6,429 nucleotides of DNA from Candidatus Brocadiia bacterium (GTDB lineage: Bacteria; Planctomycetota; PUPC01; DSUN01). The stretch lies in contig JADHXT010000213.1 of NCBI GenBank assembly GCA_016782825.1, positions 1 through 6,429 of the forward strand, read 5' to 3'. The stretch's first letter is position 1. Every line of letters begins with the position of its first letter. Positions 1 through 4,941 of the stretch are shown here, one piece after another. Below the pieces are notes generated by a model that saw only the letters and a program-made list of their open reading frames with translations, was not told the DNA's origin and did no database searches. The translations under genes were made by a program, and so were the position numbers.

Positions 1-1
1 G

Positions 2-403
2 CGCGCCGCGGACGACCTGCGGGTAAAGTGGTCGGGGCTGCGCACCGAGTTCTTCGCGCGCGAAGGGCTGGCCGCCAAGCTGGAGTGCCAATACGAGGGA
101 GGCAAGCGGCCGCTGGCGGGGATGCCCGCGCAGCAGTCGCCGTGGTGGTGTGTCAACGACCGCCTGGGGATGGTGGTGCTCGGCGGCACGGGCGAGGTGC
201 GCAGCCGACGCAACATCGGTGAGAACTGGGCGCGCACCAGCGACTACCGCGACCTGGCCACCACCCTCAGCGTGTCGCGCCTCAAGCGCACTCGTGCCTA
301 TGCGGGGCAGACCGCGGCGGATGTGGCGGCCGTGCTCTACGTGGAAACGCCGGGCCAGCAGGTGGCGAAGTGTGTGGCCGACACGCAAGATATCTCCCCG
401 TAA
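2..403 (+). CDS. Partial gene for a large, probably surface protein; upstream piece, ends at a premature in-frame TAA
   Basis: The frame is open from the window edge (first full codon at base 2) to TAA at 401-403, giving 133 codons without a start, so the 5' end lies outside the window. I do not recognise the family. The visible protein has an aromatic patch (SPWWCVNDRLGMVVLGG) and then a stretch rich in Arg and Thr that looks like beta-rich extracellular protein. The same frame continues without change of character beyond the TAA to 1162, where an Ig-like domain ends the protein, so this piece and the 536-1162 piece look like one gene interrupted by a nonsense codon. Third positions are G or C in most codons on both sides, which argues that the frame is genuinely coding. 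It is probably an exported structural or polysaccharide-related protein, but that is inference from the Ig-like end only. Confidence 0.6.
   Translation, partial: RAADDLRVKWSGLRTEFFAREGLAAKLECQYEGGKRPLAGMPAQQSPWWCVNDRLGMVVLGGTGEVRSRRNIGENWARTSDYRDLATTLSVSRLKRTRAYAGQTAADVAAVLYVETPGQQVAKCVADTQDISP
401..403 (+). other. In-frame TAA interrupting the first gene
   Basis: This TAA sits between ...DTQDISP and LPDGWRGLTAP... with protein-like sequence in the same frame on both sides. No compensating frameshift is visible, and the two other frames here give Arg/Pro/Ala-rich shadow peptides. One base change from TAC, CAA, GAA or AAA would create it; TAC fits the strong G/C preference at third positions best. 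TAA also ends the FecR-like and propeller genes in this window, so stop-codon reassignment is unlikely. Confidence 0.7.
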
Positions 404-535
404 CTGCCCGACGGCTGGCGCGGCCTCACGGCCCCCGTCCCCGGGCAGCCCGGCACGCGCCTGCTGGCCATCGCCAACCTGTTCGGCGACGCGGGCGAGG
501 GGCAACTGCGGCTGAGCTTCCCGCAGGGCGCCCCG

Positions 536-1162
536 GTGCTGCGGCTGGCCACGCGCGTCGAGGGCAGCACGGCCGAAGCCACCGTGCGCCTGGACGCGCT
601 CGATTCGCTGCGCGACACGCTGACGTGGTACGTCGCCGTGCTGGAGAGCGCCCGCGTGGTGGCACGGCGCGTGGCGCCCCACCGCATCGAGTTGTGCCCT
701 GAAGGCGGTGGACACGCCCGCGTGCGGCTGCGCTACACGGGTGCGCCGGTCGAACGAGTGGTGGTGAGCGATGGCGATGGAGCGGTGGTGGCCGAGGCCG
801 AGGGGGCCAAGATGCGCGACGAGGGCATGGAGTTCCCTCTGCACGCCAGGGTCATCGTGGAGGCCCGGGGGGCCGCGGCCGACTGCGTGGGGCCTGCGGT
901 GGACATCGAGCGCGTCGAGGCGGGGACCGCGTCGCTTTCCGTGCGCGTCCGCGCCGCGGATCGGTCGGGCGTGGCCACGGTGGCGCTCTACTGCGACGAT
1001 GCGCTGGTGGGCGAGAAGAGGAAGCCGCCGTACGCGTGGCTGTGGCCCGTGGCCGAGGGCTGGCACCGCGTGCATGCCGTGGCCACCGATGGCGCGGCGC
1101 GGCCAAACGCGTCCACGTCGTTTGCGCGCACGGTGTGTGTACGGACGACGGCGGCCGAGTGA
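536..1162 (+). CDS. Downstream piece of the interrupted surface-protein gene, with C-terminal bacterial Ig-like domain
   Basis: The first possible start after the TAA is GTG at 536 (208 codons), but it has no convincing Shine-Dalgarno sequence, and protein-like sequence in the same frame begins already at 404. This is therefore better read as the 3' part of the gene entering from the left edge than as a separate gene. From the GTG, residues about 132-202 form a bacterial Ig-like repeat: SLSVRVRAADRSGVATVALY, then DDALVGEKRKPPYAWLW, then GWHRVHAVATDGAARPN. This matches the pattern of Big-type domains in which a strand pair 'V..V..YVDG..VG....PY.W.W' is followed by 'G.H...AVATD.AG'. Such domains are common at the C-terminus of secreted enzymes and adhesins. 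The part before it is beta-rich and unassigned. It ends 5 bp before the convergent lspA. Confidence 0.6.
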   Translation: MLRLATRVEGSTAEATVRLDALDSLRDTLTWYVAVLESARVVARRVAPHRIELCPEGGGHARVRLRYTGAPVERVVVSDGDGAVVAEAEGAKMRDEGMEFPLHARVIVEARGAAADCVGPAVDIERVEAGTASLSVRVRAADRSGVATVALYCDDALVGEKRKPPYAWLWPVAEGWHRVHAVATDGAARPNASTSFARTVCVRTTAAE

Positions 1163-1167
1163 AGCGT

Positions 1168-1665
1168 CTAGGCCGCCGCGGCGGGGCTCTCGTCGGCCCC
1201 ATCGGTCTTGGCCGGCTCGCGGAACACGCCGAGGATCAGCAGTCCGGCGGCGATGCAGATGCAGGTGTCGGCGATGTTGAACGCGGGATAGCGGATGGCT
1301 TCCACGTAGATGAAGTCACGCACGTGGCCGATGAAGAGCCGGTCGTAGAGGTTGCCGAGCGCGCCGGCCACCATGAGGCCGAGGGCCAGCGGCACCAGCC
1401 GTTGCTGCGCCTGTGCCTGCCGCAGCATCCAGACCACCACGCCCAGCGCCACCACGGTGAGGGCGATGAAAATATAGCCCTTGCCCTGGAGGATGCCGAA
1501 CACGCCGCCGCGGTTCTGCTGGAGGCAGAGCACGAGCCAGGAGCCGAACACCTCGACGCGTTGGTCGGGGTGCCGGCTCAGGGTGGCGAACACATAGTGT
1601 TTGGAAACAAGGTCTGCGACGAGACCCAGGACCGCGGGCACCCAGAACCAGAGGCGGGGTTTCAT
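1168..1665 (-). CDS. lspA: Lipoprotein signal peptidase (signal peptidase II)
   Basis: LspA is the inner-membrane aspartyl protease that removes the signal peptide of diacylglyceryl-modified prolipoproteins just before the lipobox cysteine. The 165-residue protein has the usual family length and four hydrophobic segments (about 6-24, 41-57, 63-81, 91-105) plus a last one near 130-147. Family motifs are all present: NRGGVFG (51-57), GNLYDR (104-109), HVRDF (114-118) and FNIADT (129-134). By alignment with characterised LspA enzymes the catalytic aspartates are D117 and D133, so the enzyme should be active. I chose ATG at 1665 (MKPRLWF) because it overlaps the TGA of the upstream DksA-like gene as ATGA, which indicates translational coupling; a start 12 codons upstream would add an atypical charged leader. 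The C-terminal tail after 150 is variable and Ala-rich. Confidence 0.95.
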   Translation of the reverse strand: MKPRLWFWVPAVLGLVADLVSKHYVFATLSRHPDQRVEVFGSWLVLCLQQNRGGVFGILQGKGYIFIALTVVALGVVVWMLRQAQAQQRLVPLALGLMVAGALGNLYDRLFIGHVRDFIYVEAIRYPAFNIADTCICIAAGLLILGVFREPAKTDGADESPAAAA

Positions 1666-2078
1666 AGCCGCTCGGCGCTTTGCTCCATCAGACGCTGGCA
1701 CGTGATGCAGCAGCGTGCCCAGGGGAGTGCTTTCAGCCGGTTCTTCTTGATGGGATGGGGCTCCTGCTCCTCCTCCGCGTCCTCGTCGTCGATGCCCTCG
1801 CAGTAGCCGTAGGTGCCGTTCTCGATCTTCAGCAGGGCGGCGTCGATGGCTCGGAGGGTGCCCTCGGAGTTCTCGATGAGGCCGATGCTCAGCTCCTGCT
1901 CGTGGTAGTCGGTGCCGAGGTCAGCGAAGTTCGAGATGTCGTGCGTGGCCGCGTTGTCCTTCTGGTTGCGAAGAGCAGTGTCCTCGAGGTGATTGACGTC
2001 GCCTGCCAAAGCCTTGCGGTGATCGAGGAGCATCTTGTGGAAACCCTTGAGCTCCTCTTTGCTGAACAGACGCTTCAT
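1662..2078 (-). CDS. DksA/TraR-family regulator with altered zinc-finger region
   Basis: DksA/TraR proteins bind in the secondary channel of RNA polymerase and change promoter response, often with ppGpp. This 138-residue protein starts with MKRLFSKEEL, has a long helical hairpin (about 5-88) with the acidic tip region FADLGTDYHEQEL (51-63), and ends in the finger region GTYGYCEG...RLKALPWARCCITCQRL. The finger is unusual: the usual CxxC-x17-CxxC is reduced to C93 and C123/C124/C127, the second cysteine is missing, and an acidic run (DDEDAEEEQE, 97-106) lengthens the loop by about ten residues. Start choice: ATG at 2078 has AAGGAG at 2089-2094 on the minus strand with 10 nt spacing, whereas the upstream in-frame start at 2156 lies at the predicted transcript start. 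It is coupled to lspA by an ATGA overlap. I leave the symbol empty because paralogues are common in this family. Confidence 0.88.
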   Translation of the reverse strand: MKRLFSKEELKGFHKMLLDHRKALAGDVNHLEDTALRNQKDNAATHDISNFADLGTDYHEQELSIGLIENSEGTLRAIDAALLKIENGTYGYCEGIDDEDAEEEQEPHPIKKNRLKALPWARCCITCQRLMEQSAERL

Positions 2079-2087
2079 TCTGAACGA

Positions 2088-2094
2088 TCTCCTT
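2088..2094 (-). promoter_or_regulatory. Ribosome binding site that sets the start of the DksA-like gene
   Basis: AAGGAGA on the minus strand lies upstream of ATG at 2078-2076, with about 10 nt between AAGGAG and the start codon. It selects this ATG over in-frame starts further upstream. Confidence 0.75.
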
Positions 2095-2159
2095 CGACGC
2101 GACGGGGGCCGAGGGCGGCTACCGCGGGGGCCATCAGCCTTCAGAGCGACAGACAATTC

Positions 2160-2187
2160 ATTGTACCAGATTGGCTGATAAAGTCAA
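2160..2187 (-). promoter_or_regulatory. Sigma70-type promoter of the DksA-like gene and lspA
   Basis: Read on the minus strand: -35 TTGACT (2187-2182), a 16-bp spacer, and -10 TACAAT (2165-2160) preceded by TGG, which is an extended -10. Both hexamers match the consensus in five of six positions. Transcription would begin near 2153, giving a leader of about 75 nt before the ATG at 2078. This supports the shorter protein start. Confidence 0.7.
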
Positions 2188-2258
2188 ACGCGCAAAACAG
2201 CGCGGCCCGGTCCCCGCATGGCGAAGGACATGCGGAACTCGTCTTGCCCAACAGGCTC

Positions 2259-2287
2259 TTGACTCCCCCGCGCCGCAGTGATACGCT
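2259..2287 (+). promoter_or_regulatory. Candidate promoter for the sigma/FecR operon or a leader RNA
   Basis: TTGACT (2259-2264), a 17-bp spacer and TACGCT (2282-2287) with TGA just upstream form an extended -10 arrangement. The -35 matches consensus in five of six positions; the -10 keeps only the key T, A and final T. Predicted start is near 2294, which would give a leader of about 245 nt before the sigma-factor ATG. It could instead drive a small RNA. No clear ECF-type promoter was found closer to the gene. Confidence 0.42.
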
Positions 2288-2304
2288 GCTCTCTGGACAG
2301 AGCA
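2287..2304 (+). repeat. Perfect inverted repeat at the predicted transcript start
   Basis: TGCTCT (2287-2292) and AGAGCA (2299-2304) are perfect complements separated by CTGGAC. The repeat begins at the last base of the candidate -10 and spans the predicted start site, a common place for a repressor operator. As RNA it could form a 6-bp stem with a 6-nt loop. It is short enough that chance cannot be excluded. Confidence 0.4.
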
Positions 2305-2519
2305 AAGCACACGCTGCGAGGGGGCAGGAGGAGTCAAGTTGTGTGTCCCAAGAATTCCCAACCGTCCGTTCGTCAGGAGCCCGCTCTGGCGCCGCATGGT
2401 CGCCAACTCAAGGTGGGTGGGCGCCCCCGGCTCCGCAGTCCCGCCGCTTTGCAGGCTACCTCGCCCCGGGCGTAGTCTTGCGATTGTTCTTGTGAGATTC
2501 GGTCGCTCCGGTTGAATAA

Positions 2520-2535
2520 GGGGTAGAGGAACCCC
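2520..2535 (+). promoter_or_regulatory. Hairpin displaying the sigma-gene Shine-Dalgarno sequence in its loop
   Basis: GGGGT (2520-2524) pairs perfectly with ACCCC (2531-2535), leaving AGAGGA as a six-base loop. The loop contains the GAGGA ribosome binding site (2526-2530), 8 nt before ATG at 2539. The site decides the start; the hairpin may affect its accessibility. Confidence 0.5.
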
Positions 2536-2538
2536 CGC

Positions 2539-3060
2539 ATGGTCGACCGAGATACGTTTCTGGCGCTCTTGCTGCGACACGAGGTCGAGATCAAGGCCTT
2601 CGTGGCATCGCTGGTGCGCGATCCGCACACGCGGGACGATGTGTTCCAGGAAGTGGCCCTGACCCTGTGGCAGCAGCCCGATCGCTACGATCCCACGCGG
2701 CCCTTCGGCGCGTGGGCGCGGGGCATCGCGGCGCGGAAGGTGCTCCAGCGGCGGGACAGAGACCGCCGCTTCCCGCTGGCTTTCCCGCCCGAGACCATCG
2801 AGGCTATGGCCTCGGCCTTCGAGCGCACGGAGGGAGCCGAGGCGTCCTGGCTGGCCGCTCTTCGCGAGTGCCTGAAGAAGTTGCCGCAGAAGGCGCAGCG
2901 GCTGCTGAAGCTGCGGTACGAGGAGGGGCTGCACGGCAACGAGATTGGCCGGCAGACCCACCAGACACGCGGCGCGGTCTACCAGGCGATGTGGCGCGCA
3001 CGAGCCGCGCTCGAACAGTGCATCCGCAGGCGACTCAGCGACCATGGCGAGGACGCGTGA
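2539..3060 (+). CDS. ECF-type RNA polymerase sigma factor
   Basis: This 173-residue protein has the two-domain plan of extracytoplasmic-function sigma factors, which direct RNA polymerase to a small regulon when released from an anti-sigma partner. Region 2 spans about 17-75, with TRDDVFQEVALTLWQ (31-45) and the core-binding and -10 reading segment RPFGAWARGIAARKVLQRR (54-72). After a linker of about 30 residues, region 4 (108-164) carries LKKLPQKAQRLLKLRY and a helix-turn-helix around GNEIGRQTHQTRGAVYQAMW. The pattern resembles the sigma family expanded in planctomycetes and Verrucomicrobia. The ATG at 2539 has GAGGA 8 nt upstream. The stop TGA is followed directly by the ATG of the FecR-like gene, so the two are cotranscribed and probably coupled, the usual layout for a sigma factor and its cognate regulator. 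Target promoters cannot be read from the window. Confidence 0.92.
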   Translation: MVDRDTFLALLLRHEVEIKAFVASLVRDPHTRDDVFQEVALTLWQQPDRYDPTRPFGAWARGIAARKVLQRRDRDRRFPLAFPPETIEAMASAFERTEGAEASWLAALRECLKKLPQKAQRLLKLRYEEGLHGNEIGRQTHQTRGAVYQAMWRARAALEQCIRRRLSDHGEDA

Positions 3061-4926
3061 ATGAACGTCGCCGACCACCATCGCGAACTCATCGGCAGGT
3101 TCCTCGAAGGGGGCCTCGCCGATGCCGAGACGACCGAACTCGGCCGAGCCTTGGCCACCGACCCCGCGCTCGCCGAGGCGCTCGCCCGCGCCTGCCGCGT
3201 CGATGCCTGCTTGGCCGTGCACTTCAGCATCCAAGCCCAGGCGCTCGACATGACGACCGCTGTAAGCGGGCGGGGGACCTTTGGGCAAACCGCCTCCCGC
3301 CGCCTGCCGGCCCGGTGGGTGGCCGCGGCCGTTGTGACCATCGCCGTCCTGGTCGGCTGGACCATGTCACGTCGCCCCTACCCCGGACCGAGGGTCACTG
3401 GGCGGTTCACCGACTCGGACGGCGAGTCCATCCGGCGCGGAACGGTCCTGCGAACAGCGGACGCCCAGCGCGAGGCGTTGACCCTGGGCGGCTACTGCCG
3501 CGTCGACGTGGACCCGGACAGCGTGGTCCGGGTCGCCGGGTCGCCGCGGCGCGAGCGCATCGTCCTTGAGCGGGGCCGCGTCGCGTGCGACATTGAACCG
3601 GGGGCGGGGCAGTTCACCGTGGAGACCAAGCACTGCACCGTGTCCGTCAGAGGAACCCGTTTTGCTGTGGAACTACTGGAGAGCCAAGGAGGCCACGCCA
3701 TGCTCGGGAAGCACGTATTGGTGAAGGTGTTTGCGGGGGCCGTGCTCGTGGCGGCTGCCGGCGCACAGGAGACGGTGAACGCGGGCGAAGAGAAGCTCGT
3801 GCCCGGCAAGGTGGTCGTCACGGCGGAGGACCAGGCCAGATCTGTCGGTGACCGATGGACGTACGCTGTCACGACTCCAGATGGGAAGCCCGTCGGCAAG
3901 GCGGACGTGGCAATCGTCGGCAAGCACACGGTCGGCTCGAACACGCTCCACCGGGCGGCGGTCCGCTTCGGCACCCAGCGCCGGCCAGACTACTGGTTCG
4001 CCGTCGGCGACGACGGGTACTTCCATTTCGATGCCTTCGGGGCGACGCTGCCGGGAGACCATTTCCCCCTGCCGCTCAAGGAGGGAATGGCCTTCGAGTA
4101 TGAGTCGACCCAGGGTAAGGTGAGCGCGCGCGTCGTCGGAACCGAGGCCGTCGAGGTCCCCGCCGGGAAGTTTGCATGTCTTGCGGTCGAGAGCAAGTAC
4201 CGTGTCGATGGCGAGGAGAGGACCCGGACGAGCTGGGTGGCGCCCGACATTGGCACGGTCAAGCACGTGAGGCACGACGTGACGCTCGCCCTGGCCGGCC
4301 TCAACCCCGTGGTGGTACTGAAGCCCGAGAAGGGCGCCGTCGTGCTCAACACGTTCGACACCGACGAGCCGCTGCGCTCACCGCTCTTCGCCCGCGCCAG
4401 GTGGGGCGGCTGGATGGGCGAGCCGGGGCGAAGCTCGGACGTGGACATCGACGCGTTCACGGGCGGCGCCAACGGCACGCCTTTCTGCCTGCGGTGGACC
4501 TACACGACCCTCGGCACGTGGGTCTCGGCCAGCATATCGCCCGGCGGGGAACGGCCCGCGGACCTCTCGAAGTACGCGGGCATCTCCTTCTACATCAAGG
4601 GCCTCCTCGGGAAGCCGTGCACCATGACCATCCAGGCCAAGGCGGCGGACGGCGAGGAGAGAGCCTTCGCACACATCCGGTTCCCAGTGACCCAGAGATG
4701 GCAGAAGATCATCCTCACGCACGATACCCATCCGCAACTGCTGGCCCTCGATCTGCGCAAGGTCTACAGCATCGGCCTGACCGACGCGGCGCGCGAGGGT
4801 GCCGCGCACAACGTCATCTGGCTCGACGAGGTGAAGCTGCACGAAGACGAGCAACTTCTGATCGAGGAAATCAACGCCCTCGAGAAGGCCAAGCTCCTGC
4901 TCGAGGCCCACAAAGCCGAGTTCTAA
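3061..4926 (+). CDS. FecR-like transmembrane sigma regulator with modular extracytoplasmic region
   Basis: This 621-residue protein is the probable partner of the sigma factor just upstream. Residues 1-80 are a short helical cytoplasmic part (RELIGRFLEGGLADAETTEL...) resembling planctomycete FecR proteins, without the zinc-type HxxxCxxC anti-sigma motif. A membrane helix follows (about 85-101, WVAAAVVTIAVLVGW). A FecR domain covers about 128-250, with LGGYCRVDVDPDSVVRVAG, LERGRVACDIEPG, FTVETKHCTVSVRGTRF and NAGEEKLV. Residues about 258-425 look like a DUF3108/TapB-type beta domain (GDRWTYAV, PLKEGMAFEYES, VEVPAGKFACLAVES, TSWVAPDIGTVKHV). Residues 428-594 (FDTDEP...DLSKYAGISFYIKG...NVIWLDEVKL) resemble the galactose-binding/CIA30/CBM11-like jelly roll, and 595-621 form a charged coiled coil. 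GAGGA lies 7 nt before the ATG. FecR proteins may inhibit or activate their sigma factor; which applies here is unknown. Domain names beyond FecR are from motif memory and less sure. Confidence 0.85.
   Translation: MNVADHHRELIGRFLEGGLADAETTELGRALATDPALAEALARACRVDACLAVHFSIQAQALDMTTAVSGRGTFGQTASRRLPARWVAAAVVTIAVLVGWTMSRRPYPGPRVTGRFTDSDGESIRRGTVLRTADAQREALTLGGYCRVDVDPDSVVRVAGSPRRERIVLERGRVACDIEPGAGQFTVETKHCTVSVRGTRFAVELLESQGGHAMLGKHVLVKVFAGAVLVAAAGAQETVNAGEEKLVPGKVVVTAEDQARSVGDRWTYAVTTPDGKPVGKADVAIVGKHTVGSNTLHRAAVRFGTQRRPDYWFAVGDDGYFHFDAFGATLPGDHFPLPLKEGMAFEYESTQGKVSARVVGTEAVEVPAGKFACLAVESKYRVDGEERTRTSWVAPDIGTVKHVRHDVTLALAGLNPVVVLKPEKGAVVLNTFDTDEPLRSPLFARARWGGWMGEPGRSSDVDIDAFTGGANGTPFCLRWTYTTLGTWVSASISPGGERPADLSKYAGISFYIKGLLGKPCTMTIQAKAADGEERAFAHIRFPVTQRWQKIILTHDTHPQLLALDLRKVYSIGLTDAAREGAAHNVIWLDEVKLHEDEQLLIEEINALEKAKLLLEAHKAEF
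3686..3702 (+). promoter_or_regulatory. Perfect internal Shine-Dalgarno sequence and in-frame ATG inside the FecR-like gene
   Basis: AAGGAGG (3686-3692) is followed after 7 nt by ATG (3700-3702), which is Met214 of the FecR-like protein. This is a stronger ribosome binding site than that of the full-length gene. The following residues, MLGKHVLVKVFAGAVLVAAA then GAQE, read as a signal peptide: positive n-region, hydrophobic core, A-G-A cleavage site. A product from here would be 408 residues. Confidence 0.45.
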
Positions 4927-4941
4927 CTGAGGAGAACGACC

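Larger units (their letters stand above)
2079..2538. other. Divergent intergenic region (460 bp) between the DksA-like gene and the sigma-factor gene
   Basis: No convincing gene lies here. Open frames present (for example 2278-2475 on the plus strand) lack a ribosome binding site and look like GC-driven noise. The region holds a sigma70-like promoter reading left into the DksA-like gene (2160-2187), a candidate promoter reading right (2259-2287), an inverted repeat at 2287-2304, a weak GC hairpin near 2456-2475, and a hairpin around the sigma-gene ribosome binding site (2520-2535). The stretch 2305-2519 is otherwise unexplained leader sequence. Confidence 0.6.

Noticed and set aside
1173..1184. 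Perfect 12-bp GC palindrome CCGCCGCGGCGG as a bidirectional terminator
   Set aside because: It lies in the last alanine codons of lspA, has no loop and no T-run on either side; repeated GCC/GCG codons explain it.
1036..1806. A 256-codon plus-strand open frame opposite lspA
   Set aside because: It is the mirror of lspA and part of the DksA-like gene, both with intact family motifs; composition is His/Glu/Gly-rich noise.
2456..2475. GC hairpin (CGCCC/GGGCG with outer CTA/TAG) as a terminator or attenuator
   Set aside because: The loop is too tight, the outer pairs need a bulge, and the following T-rich stretch is not a T-run. It is not distinguishable from GC background.
2278..2475. A 65-codon plus-strand open frame in the intergenic leader
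   Set aside because: It starts at GTG inside the candidate promoter, without a Shine-Dalgarno sequence, and the peptide is Arg/Pro/Ser-rich with no features.
2528..2555. GGAACC as an ECF-type -35 element for autoregulation
   Set aside because: It overlaps the ribosome binding site and any matching -10 would lie inside the sigma gene's coding sequence; no suitable -10 is present.
2158..3288. A 376-codon minus-strand open frame across the intergenic region, sigma gene and start of the FecR-like gene
   Set aside because: It is antisense to clear sigma-factor motifs, ends in the divergent promoter region and shows no family features.
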